From assembly GCF_002931555.1 (NCBI RefSeq), contig NZ_PSTZ01000001.1:186001-250000 (forward strand): a DNA stretch of 64,000 nt, given 5' to 3'. Below, one piece after another: positions 32,630 to 41,095 of the stretch. The stretch is from Pseudoclavibacter sp. RFBB5 (GTDB lineage Bacteria; Actinomycetota; Actinomycetes; Actinomycetales; Microbacteriaceae). The position numbers and the translations under genes were made by a program. How positions within the stretch are numbered: the stretch's first letter is position 1; each line of letters starts with the position of its first letter. The notes beneath the pieces were generated by a model. The model worked only from the letters and a program-made list of their open reading frames with translations, made no database searches and was not told where the DNA came from.

Positions 32630-35200
32630 ATGGCGAAGCGGGGACGGCTGCGGGTGCTGCTCGGCGCCGCCCCTGGCGTCGGGAAGACGTTCGCGATGCT
32701 CCACGAGGGCACCAGGATGCGCGAAGCAGGCAAGGACGTGGTGGTCGCGGTCGTCGAGACCCACGGCCGGGCCGCGACGGCCGAGGCGGCCGCCGGGCTC
32801 GAGGTGGTGGGACGCGCGACGTACCTGCACCGCGGCGTCGAGCTCACGGACATGGACCTCGATGCGGTGATCGGGCGGCGTGCGGAGGTGGCGCTCGTCG
32901 ACGAGCTCGCGCACACGAACGCGCCCGGCGCCCGCAACCGGAAGCGCTGGGAGGACGTGGAGGAGCTCCTCGACGCGGGCATCGACGTGATCTCCACCGT
33001 GAATATCCAGCACATCGAGTCCCTGAACGATGTGGTCGAGCAGATCACGGGGGTGCCGCAGCGCGAGACGATCCCGGACGACGTGCTGCGGCGAGCCGAT
33101 CAGGTCGAGGTCGTCGACCTGTCCCCGCAGGCGCTCCGGGACCGCCTCGCCGGCGGGCTCGTGTACCCGGCTGAACGCATCGACGCGGCGCTCTCCAACT
33201 ACTTCCGCCTCGGCAACCTCACGGCGCTGCGCGAGCTGGCGCTGCTGTGGCTCGCCGACGACGTCGATCAGTCCCTCAAGCGCTACCGGGATGACCACGG
33301 CATCGACGCGACGTGGGAGGCGCGCGAGCGGGTCGTCGTCGCGCTGACCGGGGGAGCGGAGGGGGAGACGCTGCTTCGGCGCGGCGCCCGCATCGCGGCG
33401 AGGTCCGGCAGCGGCGAGCTGCTGGCGCTGCATGTGACGAGCCAGGATGGCTTGCGCGTCGGGGATCCTGGGCATCTTGCACGGCAGCGGGCGCTTGCGG
33501 AGCAGCTGGGCGGCACCTACCACCAGGTGGTCGGCGAGGACGTGCCGGCGGCCCTCATCGAGTTCGCGAGGTCGGTGAACGCGACGCAGCTCGTCATCGG
33601 CGTGAGTCGTCGCAATCGGGTTGCCGCGCTGCTCACTGGCGCGAGCGTGGGCAGTGCCGTCACTCGGGACGCCGGCACCATCGACGTGCACATCGTCAAC
33701 CATGCGGATGCTGGCGGCCGGCTCAGGCTGCCGAGGCTCGGCGGGGCGCTGACCCCGCGTCGCCGGATCGCCGGCTTCGTGCTGGCCCTCGGCGCGGGTC
33801 CGCTGCTCACCTGGCTGCTCGCGTCCCTCGGCAGTGTCGACTCGTTCACGACGCACGCCCTCAGCTACCAGGTGCTGGTCGTGGCCGTCGCGCTGGTCGG
33901 CGGGCTCTGGCCGGCGCTCTTCGCGGCCGTGCTGTCTGGCGTCACCCTCGACTTCTTCTTCGTCGCCCCGTTCGGCACCGTCCTCATCACCGACCCGAGC
34001 CATGTCACGGCGATCGTGCTGTATCTCGTCATCGCCGTCCTCGTGAGCTTCGTCGTCGACCGGGCGGCGAGAAGGGCGCGCGAAGCCCGTCGGGCGGCCG
34101 CGGAGTCCCAGCTGCTGCAGACCGTCGCCGGCAGCGTGCTCCGTGGGCAGAATGCGATGCAGGCCCTCGTCGAGCGGACGCGCGAGGCGTTCGGACTCGC
34201 GGGCGTGCGGCTCGTGGATGCGCGAGGCGTGGATGCGCGGGGCGACGAGACCGAACCGCGCGTGCTCGCGAGCTGCGGTGAGCCGCTGCGCGGGGGCCGG
34301 CACACCTCGATTCCGGTCGCCCCACCGTCGTCCGGTGGCTCGGGAGTCGCCCTCGAGCTGCACGGTCGCGAGCTCGACGCCTCGGAGCGCCGGCTGCTGA
34401 CCGTCATCGTCGCGCAGCTCGGCGCGGCCGTCGAGCACCGCGAGCTGCGGGAGGCGGCCGACGAGGTCGCCCCGCTCGCCGCCTCTGACAAGGTCAGGCG
34501 GGCGCTGCTGTCCGCGCTCAGCCACGACCTCCGGCGTCCCCTGGCATCCGCGACAGCTGCGGTCACCGGCCTTCGCGTTGCGGGCGACGAGCTCGACGAC
34601 CGCGACCGCGACGAGCTCCTGGAGACCGCGAACGAGAGCCTCGGCACGCTCGCAGCCCTCGTGACCGATCTCCTCGACGTGAGCCGCCTCCAGTCGGGGG
34701 CGCTCGCCGTCTCCGTCATGAGCATCGACCCGGCCGATGCGATCCTCCCGTCGCTGGACGAGCTGGGGCTCGGCCCGGCCGACGTTGAGCTCGCGCTCGA
34801 CCCCGTCGTCGCATCCGTCGCCGCCGACCCGGCCCTGCTGCAGCGCGTGCTGGTCAACCTCCTCGCCAACGCGGTCCGCCACTCGCCGCCGGGTCGACCG
34901 GTCCGGCTCGCGACCAGCCAGTTCGGGGGCGACGTGCAGATCCGGGTCGTCGATCACGGGCCGGGGATCCCCGCCGAGCGACGCGGTGAGGTCTTCGAGC
35001 CGTTCCAGCGCCTCGGCGACACCGACAACACGACCGGCCTCGGGCTGGGGCTCGCCATCTCGAAGGGCTTCGTCGAGGGAATGCAGGGCACACTGGTTCC
35101 CGAGGACACCCCGGGGGGCGGGGTCACGATGGTCGTGACACTGCCGATTGACGCGGCGGCGACCGCCGAACGACAGACAGGGGAGGGGAGGCGCGCATGA
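32630..35200 (+). CDS. kdpD: Sensor histidine kinase KdpD
   Basis: An 856-residue membrane kinase that senses potassium limitation and phosphorylates KdpE. Domain order: KdpD domain with Walker A GAAPGVGKT (12-20), Usp-like domain (about 230-365), four membrane helices (about 380-480, LVVAVALVGGLWPALFAAVL), GAF-like region (about 500-610), then the kinase core with phospho-acceptor His632 in LSHDLRRPLAS, NLLANAVRHSP, VVDHGPGIP and TTGLGLGLAISKG. The gene follows kdpC by 3 bp and overlaps kdpE. Confidence 0.96.
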   Translation: MAKRGRLRVLLGAAPGVGKTFAMLHEGTRMREAGKDVVVAVVETHGRAATAEAAAGLEVVGRATYLHRGVELTDMDLDAVIGRRAEVALVDELAHTNAPGARNRKRWEDVEELLDAGIDVISTVNIQHIESLNDVVEQITGVPQRETIPDDVLRRADQVEVVDLSPQALRDRLAGGLVYPAERIDAALSNYFRLGNLTALRELALLWLADDVDQSLKRYRDDHGIDATWEARERVVVALTGGAEGETLLRRGARIAARSGSGELLALHVTSQDGLRVGDPGHLARQRALAEQLGGTYHQVVGEDVPAALIEFARSVNATQLVIGVSRRNRVAALLTGASVGSAVTRDAGTIDVHIVNHADAGGRLRLPRLGGALTPRRRIAGFVLALGAGPLLTWLLASLGSVDSFTTHALSYQVLVVAVALVGGLWPALFAAVLSGVTLDFFFVAPFGTVLITDPSHVTAIVLYLVIAVLVSFVVDRAARRAREARRAAAESQLLQTVAGSVLRGQNAMQALVERTREAFGLAGVRLVDARGVDARGDETEPRVLASCGEPLRGGRHTSIPVAPPSSGGSGVALELHGRELDASERRLLTVIVAQLGAAVEHRELREAADEVAPLAASDKVRRALLSALSHDLRRPLASATAAVTGLRVAGDELDDRDRDELLETANESLGTLAALVTDLLDVSRLQSGALAVSVMSIDPADAILPSLDELGLGPADVELALDPVVASVAADPALLQRVLVNLLANAVRHSPPGRPVRLATSQFGGDVQIRVVDHGPGIPAERRGEVFEPFQRLGDTDNTTGLGLGLAISKGFVEGMQGTLVPEDTPGGGVTMVVTLPIDAAATAERQTGEGRRA

Positions 35201-35898
35201 AGATCCTCATCGCGGACGACGACCCGCAGCTGCTGCGCGCCCTGCGCATCACCCTCACCGCCAAGGGATACAAGGTGCTGATCGCCCGCAACGGGGCGGA
35301 AGCCATCTCCGTCGCGATCGACCATCGCCCGGACCTGTACCTCCTCGACCTCGGCATGCCGGAGCTCGACGGGCTCGAGGTCATCGAGGCCATCCGGGGT
35401 TGGTCTGAGGCGCCGATCCTCGTCGTCTCGGGGCGCAGCGGGGCGGGCGACAAGGTGGATGCGCTTGACGCGGGCGCGGATGACTACGTCACGAAGCCGT
35501 TCTCCATCGACGAGCTGCTCGCGCGCATCCGAGCGTTGTCGCGCCGAGTCCCGCAGGCTGGCGGTGAGCCGGTCGTCGTGTTCGGCGACGTGTCGGTCGA
35601 CCTGGCGGCGAAGAGCGTCGTTCGCACCGTCGGCGGGGAGTCGACGCACGTGCGCCTCACGCCCACGGAATGGCAGGTGCTGGAGCTGCTCGTGCGCAAC
35701 GCTGGGCGGCTCGTGACCCGGCAGATGCTGCTCACCAGCATCTGGGGGTCGGAGCACGTCAACGACACCGGCTACCTGAGGCTGTACCTGTCGCAGCTGC
35801 GCAGGAAGCTCGAGCCGGTGCCGTCGGAACCGCGCCACCTGCTGACGGAGGCGGGCATGGGGTACCGGCTCGTGCTCCAGCCGGACGGCGTCGCCTAG
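35197..35898 (+). CDS. kdpE: KDP operon response regulator KdpE
   Basis: A 233-residue OmpR-family regulator. The receiver domain has DDD near residue 8 and phospho-acceptor Asp51 in LYLLDLGMPELDG, the Thr/Ser switch in ILVVSGR and the Lys in YVTKPF. The DNA-binding domain (about 130-228) has VRLTPTEWQVLELLVRNAGR and YLRLYLSQLRRKLEP. It activates kdp transcription when K+ is scarce. The ATG overlaps the kdpD stop by 4 bases. Its TAG lies inside a CTAG shared with the convergent gene's stop. Confidence 0.96.
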   Translation: MKILIADDDPQLLRALRITLTAKGYKVLIARNGAEAISVAIDHRPDLYLLDLGMPELDGLEVIEAIRGWSEAPILVVSGRSGAGDKVDALDAGADDYVTKPFSIDELLARIRALSRRVPQAGGEPVVVFGDVSVDLAAKSVVRTVGGESTHVRLTPTEWQVLELLVRNAGRLVTRQMLLTSIWGSEHVNDTGYLRLYLSQLRRKLEPVPSEPRHLLTEAGMGYRLVLQPDGVA

Positions 35899-36200
35899 TT
35901 CGTCGCAGCGTCGTCCGAAGGGGCTGCCCGGCTCGCCTCCTCGGCGCTGGGGAAGTTGATGTCATCCACGTCGACATCGATGTCGCCCACGTCGTCCGGG
36001 CCGCCCGTGCCGGGGCGCACGTTCACCTGGTCGGCGTCGATGTCGTGGTCGACGTGGCCGTCGACCTCATCCACGCGCTCGGTGCTCGTCTCCTGCTTCT
36101 CCTGCGTCTCCGTCTCGCTGCCGGGGGAGTAGCTCGTGTCCTTCTCGAGCTGGTCGCTCTCGGGGAGGCTGTCTTCGCTGTCGTGCATCTGATGGCTCAT
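35895..36200 (-). CDS. Acidic, disordered hypothetical protein (101 aa)
   Basis: Begins MSHQMHDSEDSLPESDQLEK and is rich in Asp, Glu, Ser and Thr with almost no hydrophobic residues. A DDVGDIDVDVDDINFP stretch near the C-terminus alternates Asp and aliphatic residues and may bind a partner or cations. No known domain is recognised. It converges on kdpE with both stops inside one CTAG. The start is provisional, as no clear Shine-Dalgarno is visible. Confidence 0.55.
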   Translation of the reverse strand: MSHQMHDSEDSLPESDQLEKDTSYSPGSETETQEKQETSTERVDEVDGHVDHDIDADQVNVRPGTGGPDDVGDIDVDVDDINFPSAEEASRAAPSDDAATN

Positions 36201-36314
36201 CGTGCGAGCTTGCGGTCTCGTCCTGGGTGCGCGCGCAATTGTGCGTGTGCGGAGGCCGTGAACCGCTGAGGGTCCCGGGGTAGGCGTGCCCGCGTCAGGC
36301 GCCCGCGCAGGCGA

Positions 36315-36349
36315 AAGGGCCGGGCCGCAGTTTGCTGCGCCCGGCCCTT
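36315..36349 (-). terminator. Strong terminator hairpin
   Basis: AAGGGCCGGGC pairs with GCCCGGCCCTT, and inside it GCAG pairs with CTGC around TTTG. It lies just downstream of the small acidic gene at 36374-36520 on the minus strand, and probably ends that transcript. Confidence 0.8.
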
Positions 36350-36373
36350 CGTCGCGAGTCGACCTCGCTCTCG

Positions 36374-36520
36374 TCAGTCCTCTTCCGGCTCGAACGTGGA
36401 GGCGTCCGGGTCGTAGCCGACCGCGACCCCGTCGTCGGAGTCGGGGATCGTGCCGTCTTCGCCGAGGCCGTTCGGCTTCTCGTCGCCGTCGCTGTCGTGG
36501 GAGATGTTCTGGTCGCTCAT
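36374..36520 (-). CDS. Small acidic protein with STFEPEED C-terminus (48 aa)
   Basis: A short gene with GGAAGG ahead of the ATG and a strong terminator 25 bp after its stop. It starts MSDQNISHDSDGDEKPNGLG, then EDGTIPDSDD, and ends DASTFEPEED. The STFEPEED ending is one I associate with small conserved actinobacterial proteins of unknown function. It is highly acidic and disordered, with no cysteine or membrane segment. Confidence 0.7.
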   Translation of the reverse strand: MSDQNISHDSDGDEKPNGLGEDGTIPDSDDGVAVGYDPDASTFEPEED

Positions 36521-36624
36521 CGTGGGCCTTCCGTTCGGGGTCTGCTCTGACTTGTGGCGACGATAGCGCTCGACGCTGAAGGGTTTTCCGGATCCGCGCG
36601 TGCGTCACCGTCCTACGATGAAGT

Positions 36625-37086
36625 GTGATCTCGATTCGGCGAGCTGTACCCGCGGATGTGCAGGATCTGCTCGGCATCTGGCGGCGCTCGGTCGAGGCGA
36701 CGCATGCGTTCCTCTCCGCCGCAGACGTCGACGCGATAGCGCTGGATGTCGAGAGCTACCTGCCTCGCATGTCGGACCTGCGCGTCGCCGAACGCGGTGG
36801 GCGGCTCGTCGGATTCGTGGCACTCGAGGGTGACGTCATCGAGATGCTCTTCGTGGATGCGGATGCGCAGGGCACCGGTGTCGGGAGCACGCTGCTCGAC
36901 GCCGTGCTCGCGGGGCGAGCTCTCACCCGGGTCGACGTGAACGAACAGAACTCGGCGGGGCGTGCGTTCTACGCGCGCCGGGGGTTCGTCGAGGTCGGTC
37001 GCTCCGAGACCGATGGCGAGGGGCGGCCCTTCCCGATCCTCCACCTCACAGCCCGAGCAGCAGCGACGCCGCGATGCCGACCATGA
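36625..37086 (+). CDS. GNAT N-acetyltransferase (YjaB-like)
   Basis: A 153-residue acetyltransferase beginning MISIRRAVPADVQDLLGIWR, which resembles YjaB-type GNAT proteins. The acetyl-CoA loop is ADAQGTGVGSTLLDA, and the C-terminal DVNEQNSAGRAFYARRGF completes the fold. The substrate is unknown. GTG 36625 follows TACGAT (36614-36619) by 5 bases, consistent with a leaderless mRNA. Its last 41 bp overlap the convergent lysE gene. Confidence 0.85.
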   Translation: MISIRRAVPADVQDLLGIWRRSVEATHAFLSAADVDAIALDVESYLPRMSDLRVAERGGRLVGFVALEGDVIEMLFVDADAQGTGVGSTLLDAVLAGRALTRVDVNEQNSAGRAFYARRGFVEVGRSETDGEGRPFPILHLTARAAATPRCRP

Positions 37087-37660
37087 CGACGGCGATGATG
37101 GCGTCGAGGACACGCCAGGCGACGGGCTTCGCGAACACCGGCTGCAGGAGGCGCGCCCCGTAGCCGAGGGCGGCGAACCAGACGATGCTCCCGACAGCCG
37201 CGCCCGCACCGAACAGCCAGCGCGCCTCGCCGTGCGTGTTCGCGACCGACCCGAGCAGCACGACCGTGTCGAGGTACACGTGCGGGTTCAGCCAGGTGAG
37301 CGCGAGGCACGTGAGCACGGTCGGCAGCAGGGCAGAGGATGCCGCCGGGCTGTCCGCATCCATCGCCTTCGGCGTCATCGCCCGGCGGGCCGCGAGCAGC
37401 GCGTAGCCGAGCAGGAACGCTGCCCCAGCGATGCGCACGACGGTGGTCAGCCAGGGGAGCGCGGTGAAGACGATGCCGGCTCCGCCCACGCCGAGCAGGA
37501 TCAGGAGCGCGTCGGAGAGCGCGCAGACGGCGACGACGGCGAGCACGTGCTTCCGCAGGAGCCCCTGCCTAAGCACGAACGCGTTCTGCGCGCCGATCGC
37601 GACGATGAGCGACAGGCCGAAGCCGAAGCCGGCGAGTGGGGTGAGCAGGTCCAGGGTCAT
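37046..37660 (-). CDS. lysE: LysE/ArgO-family basic amino acid exporter
   Basis: A 204-residue membrane protein with six helices. The first has GFGFGLSLIVAIGAQNAFVL, and RQGLLRKHVLAVVAVCALSD follows, the LysE-family signature; WLNPHVYLDTVVLLGSVA is the second conserved loop. It exports lysine and/or arginine, protecting the cell when peptides supply an excess. It is divergent from a LysG/ArgP-type activator, the classical pairing. ATG 37660 is chosen as it matches homologue N-termini. Confidence 0.93.
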   Translation of the reverse strand: MTLDLLTPLAGFGFGLSLIVAIGAQNAFVLRQGLLRKHVLAVVAVCALSDALLILLGVGGAGIVFTALPWLTTVVRIAGAAFLLGYALLAARRAMTPKAMDADSPAASSALLPTVLTCLALTWLNPHVYLDTVVLLGSVANTHGEARWLFGAGAAVGSIVWFAALGYGARLLQPVFAKPVAWRVLDAIIAVVMVGIAASLLLGL

Positions 37661-37710
37661 GCCGCGACGATATGGCGCGTTAAATATCCGGGTCCAGCTC
37701 ATTTTCCTTG

Positions 37711-37727
37711 GCAATCATTAGCATTGC
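37711..37727. promoter_or_regulatory. Inverted repeat in the lysE-lysG intergenic region
   Basis: GCAAT (37711-37715) and ATTGC (37723-37727) flank CATTAGC, four bases before the lysG ATG and 51 bp from the lysE start. The 70-bp gap is unusually A/T rich for this window. An activator site for LysG is likely here. Confidence 0.4.
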
Positions 37728-37730
37728 TTC

Positions 37731-38669
37731 ATGTCAGTCACTGCGTCGGGCTTCGACCCCCAACGTCTCGCCGCGCTCCGCGCCGCCGTCGAGACGGGCA
37801 CCTTCGAAGCCGCGGCCCGCGAACTGCGCGTGACCCCGTCCGCGATCAGCCAGCGCATCAAGGCGCTCGAGAGCGAGACGGGTCGGGTGCTGCTGCAGCG
37901 CAGCAAACCCGTCGCGCCGACCGAGTCCGGTGAGGTGCTCCTGCGCCTCGCCAGGCAGCTCGAGGCGCTCGGACGGGAGGCATCGAGCATCCTCGGCCGC
38001 GTGGGGGCCGGTCCCGGAACCGGCACGGTCGCGGACCACGCGAGACCTGCCCTCGAGCGCCTCCCCATCGCCGTCAACGCCGACTCCCTCGCCACGTGGT
38101 TGCTGCCCGCGATCGCTCCGCTCGCCGACGAGATCGCGTTCGAGCTGCACCGGGCCGACGAGACGCAGACCACGGAACTGCTCCGGCGAGGGACGGTGAC
38201 GGCCGCCATCACCGCCGACCCGGCGCCCGTCCAGGGCTGCACCTCGATGCTGCTCGGCGCCATGCGCTACGTGCCCATGGCGTCTCCCGGCTTCGCCGCG
38301 CGCTGGTTCGAGGTTCCAGGGGAGACGCTCACGGATGCCCTGCATGGCGCCCCGGTCGTGGTCTTCGACCGAGCGGACACGCTGCAGGACCGCTACCTGC
38401 AGGCCGTGGGGGTCGACCCAGGAAGCCCGCCCTGCCATTACGTGCCGTCGTCCGCCGACTTCGTCACGGCCATCCGCCTCGGCTTCGGCTGGGGGCTCGT
38501 CCCGGAGCAGCAACTCGAGGACGAACCTTCGTTGGTGCGGATCGACCCTCGGGGCTGGGTCGACGTGCCCCTGTTCTGGCAGCAGTGGCAGCTGCACACG
38601 CAAGCGCTCGGGCGGACGGCGGCAACCGTGTCCGCCGCCGCACGCGTGGCCCTACGGGCATCCGTCTGA
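37731..38669 (+). CDS. lysG: LysR-family activator, LysG/ArgP type
   Basis: A 312-residue LysR-type regulator of the ArgP/LysG group. The N-terminal HTH (about 8-65) has LAALRAAVETGTFEAAAREL and VTPSAISQRIKALESETGRV. The effector domain has GSPPCHYVPSSADFVTAIRL and GFGWGLVPEQQL, typical of ArgP. It should activate the divergent lysE in response to basic amino acids. The ATG is AT-flanked and without a strong Shine-Dalgarno, so the mRNA may be short-leadered. Confidence 0.9.
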   Translation: MSVTASGFDPQRLAALRAAVETGTFEAAARELRVTPSAISQRIKALESETGRVLLQRSKPVAPTESGEVLLRLARQLEALGREASSILGRVGAGPGTGTVADHARPALERLPIAVNADSLATWLLPAIAPLADEIAFELHRADETQTTELLRRGTVTAAITADPAPVQGCTSMLLGAMRYVPMASPGFAARWFEVPGETLTDALHGAPVVVFDRADTLQDRYLQAVGVDPGSPPCHYVPSSADFVTAIRLGFGWGLVPEQQLEDEPSLVRIDPRGWVDVPLFWQQWQLHTQALGRTAATVSAAARVALRASV

Positions 38670-38689
38670 CGCCTCACTGGCAGCCCACG

Positions 38690-39187
38690 TCAGCGGCCCG
38701 CTGCGACCGCCGCGAGCACCACCGGGTCCGCGCATCCTCGGGCGAATCCGCGGATGCGACGGTCGATGTCGCGTTGCAGGATCGCCCCGCCGATGCGCTC
38801 GGCGAGCGGGGCAAGCCATCTCGGCCTGCAGGCGAAGTTGTACCGCCAGACGGCGAGTGTCGCGGGTCTGCCGTCGCCGGACTCATCCTCGGCGGGGCTG
38901 AACCGCCAACCCCCGCCGAGTCGTTCGAAGAACCAGGATCCTCGTGTCATCTTCATGCCGACGTTCGACGGCGGCTTGTAGGAGACGTACTCGCTGATCA
39001 TTCGGAACCCGAGACGGTGCACGGTGAAGGTGCGCACCCCTTTCGCCGGCCGCTCGGCTCCGTCGAGGAAGCGCTGGCGGCGGATGAACGGGTCCCATCG
39101 CAGTCGCACGTCGCCGGTCGTCTGGGACACGGCGAAGGCTGTCGCGGGGTCGACGGGGACAACGCAGCGGGACTCGACGACGGGCAT
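38690..39187 (-). CDS. SRPBCC-fold protein
   Basis: A 165-residue START-like protein: CVVPVDPATAFAVSQTTGDV, LRWDPFIRRQRFLDGAERPA and MISEYVSYKPPSNVGMKMTR are typical strands of the coenzyme Q-binding/polyketide cyclase group, followed by a C-terminal helix ILQRDIDRRIRGFARGC. Ligand unknown. It lies between lysG (convergent) and a small divergent hypothetical gene, without an operon partner. Confidence 0.7.
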   Translation of the reverse strand: MPVVESRCVVPVDPATAFAVSQTTGDVRLRWDPFIRRQRFLDGAERPAKGVRTFTVHRLGFRMISEYVSYKPPSNVGMKMTRGSWFFERLGGGWRFSPAEDESGDGRPATLAVWRYNFACRPRWLAPLAERIGGAILQRDIDRRIRGFARGCADPVVLAAVAAGR

Positions 39188-39312
39188 GCCCCATCGTCAC
39201 ACGGGGCCATCCCGGAACGTGCGGAGGCGCTCACGGATGCGCCGTCTTGTCAGGTTCGCGGAGGATGACGTGCTTGCCTGGTGGCTGACGGACGCAAACG
39301 GCGGGAGCAACC

Positions 39313-39597
39313 ATGAAGGACAACCAGCACAGCGACGAGCGACTCGGGGACTCGATCCAGGGAGATCCGATCGGAGACCCCGCGGACCTGACTGCCAGCG
39401 AGGAGAAGTCGGGCGCGGAGCCGGCCGGCGAGAGGGGCGACGTGCTCGGGGCTGTGGGCAAGCTCGCGAACGTGCTCGCGTTCGGGAAGCTCTCCGACGC
39501 CTCGTCGGCGACCGCGACGGCCGACGGCACGTTGCCGTCGGACCCTGACGACGACGGCACCGGTGGCACTGGCGGCGCGCGCCGCGCCGGGGCTTGA
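39313..39597 (+). CDS. Hypothetical hydrophilic protein (94 aa)
   Basis: Starts MKDNQHSDERLGDSIQGDPI with GGGAG 6 bases upstream. The middle holds one weakly hydrophobic helix-like stretch (DVLGAVGKLANVLAFGKL), flanked by acidic and Gly/Thr-rich disordered segments, and it ends in a Gly/Arg tail. No family is recognised. The composition resembles the other small acidic proteins here. Confidence 0.5.
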   Translation: MKDNQHSDERLGDSIQGDPIGDPADLTASEEKSGAEPAGERGDVLGAVGKLANVLAFGKLSDASSATATADGTLPSDPDDDGTGGTGGARRAGA

Positions 39598-39630
39598 CGA
39601 GTCGCACGGGTCAGGCCCGGCCGTCTTCGA

Positions 39631-39960
39631 TCAGTCGACGATGAACAACCGCGCGCCGGCCTCCGTGCGCGAGCGGTGGGCCTCCATGTCGGTCCCGACC
39701 TGGTAGCTCTGGCCAGCGCTCAGCGTCACCAGGCGGCCATCGTCGAGCTCGGTGTCCAGCGTGCCGTCGAGCACGTATAGCACGTGTCCGCGTGCGCACC
39801 AGTGGTCGGCGAGGTAGCCGGGAGAGTAGTCGACCATCCGGATGCGAGTCTCACCGATCTGCTGGGTCCGCCACCGCGCCTCGCCCGTGGTGCCCGTGTG
39901 GACGGTCGGCTCCAGCGAGGCCCAGTCGGTGGTGGTGAAGGCGTGCCCGAGAAGATCCAT
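39631..39960 (-). CDS. DHCW-motif-type cupin protein
   Basis: A 109-residue single-domain cupin. YSPGYLADHWCARGHVLYVL holds the metal-binding His residues and the variant DHWC motif of the small DHCW-type cupins; TELDDGRLVTLSAGQSYQVG is the second cupin motif, and TDMEAHRS supplies a late His. Catalytic role unknown; many such proteins bind a metal and small ligand. ATG 39960 fits homologue starts (MDLLGHAFTTTDWA). Confidence 0.75.
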   Translation of the reverse strand: MDLLGHAFTTTDWASLEPTVHTGTTGEARWRTQQIGETRIRMVDYSPGYLADHWCARGHVLYVLDGTLDTELDDGRLVTLSAGQSYQVGTDMEAHRSRTEAGARLFIVD

Positions 39961-40007
39961 GGCTCGACGCTACCGCCCTGCGCAGCCGCCCCGCACCGCC
40001 GGTCGGG

Positions 40008-41021
40008 CTACCTGTCGGCGTTCTCGAGCGGCTGGGATGCGCGCATCGCCTCCGCGGTGATCTCGAGCGACCGGACGCGGTCGGCGCTCTGCAGCGCGCC
40101 GTGTCCGATGATCAGCTCGTCAGCCCCGGTCGTCTCGGCGAACTCCGTGAGATAGTCCCGCACCTCCGGCCCGGTGCCGACAGCCGTGTAGCGCATCATG
40201 TTCGCGATCTGCTGCCCCTGGGGGCTCGCCAGGATCTGGTCCATCTGCTCGTCCGTGAAGTCGGAGTTGGGTCCTCGGAGGAGAACGCTGCGAAGGCGGG
40301 ACCTCCTGGATCGAGTGAACTGCTCCTGCGCTTCAGCTGCGTCGAGTGCCGCGACGACGTTGACGCCCACGATCAGGTGGGGTGCCTCGAGCTGCTCCGA
40401 CGGCTGGAAGCGCTCGCGATACAGGGCCACGGCCTGGAAGAGCTGGTCTGGCGCGAAGTGCGACGCGAACGCGTACGGCAGTCCGAGCTGCGCCGCGAGC
40501 TGCGCGCCGAAGAGGCTGGATCCGAGGATGTAGAGGGGCACGTTCGTGCCCCCACCTGGCACTGCCTGCACACCCGGGATGGTCGACTCACCGCGGAGGA
40601 AGGCCTGCAGCTCGAGAACGTCCTGCGGGAACTCGTTCGCGGACGCGGGGGAGCGGCGCAGGGCCCGGAACGTCGCCTGGTCACTGCCGGGGGCGCGCCC
40701 GAGTCCGAGGTCGATGCGGTCCGGATACAGGGTCGCGAGGGTGCCGAACTGCTCGGCGATGACCAGCGGGGAGTGGTTGGGGAGCATGACGCCGCCGGCC
40801 CCGAGCCGGATCGTGGAGGTCTGCGACGCGATGTGCCCGATGAGGACGCTCGTCGCGCTCGACGCGATCGTGGGCATGTTGTGGTGCTCGGCGTACCAGA
40901 CGCGGCGGTACCCGGATCGCTCGGCGGCCTGGGCGAGCTCGACGCTCGCTCGGAAGCTCTCCCTGACGGTCTGGCCAGGGGCGATGGGGGCGAGGTCAAG
41001 GATGGAGAGAGGAACAGTCAC
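40008..41021 (-). CDS. LLM-class flavin-dependent oxidoreductase (luciferase-like)
   Basis: A 337-residue bacterial-luciferase-like TIM barrel. [60 protein letters not shown] and [20 protein letters not shown] are the group-1 LLM (MsnO8-type) landmarks. Such enzymes use FMNH2 and oxygen, or F420 in some subgroups, for monooxygenation; the substrate cannot be read from sequence. Start GTG 41021 gives the normal N-terminus. Confidence 0.92.
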   Translation of the reverse strand: MTVPLSILDLAPIAPGQTVRESFRASVELAQAAERSGYRRVWYAEHHNMPTIASSATSVLIGHIASQTSTIRLGAGGVMLPNHSPLVIAEQFGTLATLYPDRIDLGLGRAPGSDQATFRALRRSPASANEFPQDVLELQAFLRGESTIPGVQAVPGGGTNVPLYILGSSLFGAQLAAQLGLPYAFASHFAPDQLFQAVALYRERFQPSEQLEAPHLIVGVNVVAALDAAEAQEQFTRSRRSRLRSVLLRGPNSDFTDEQMDQILASPQGQQIANMMRYTAVGTGPEVRDYLTEFAETTGADELIIGHGALQSADRVRSLEITAEAMRASQPLENADR

Positions 41022-41095
41022 CTTGGATGCAACCGACGAGCCCCGTCAGGTGTTCCCACCGGCGGGCGGTCGCGTGTCGTGCGCAGCCCGTGTGG

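Noticed and set aside
31019-34957. A 1,312-codon open frame antisense to kdpB-kdpC-kdpD
   Set aside because: Its product is Arg/Glu/Asp-rich with no domain, and the opposite strand encodes complete KdpB, KdpC and KdpD. Long antisense frames are expected in high-GC genes.
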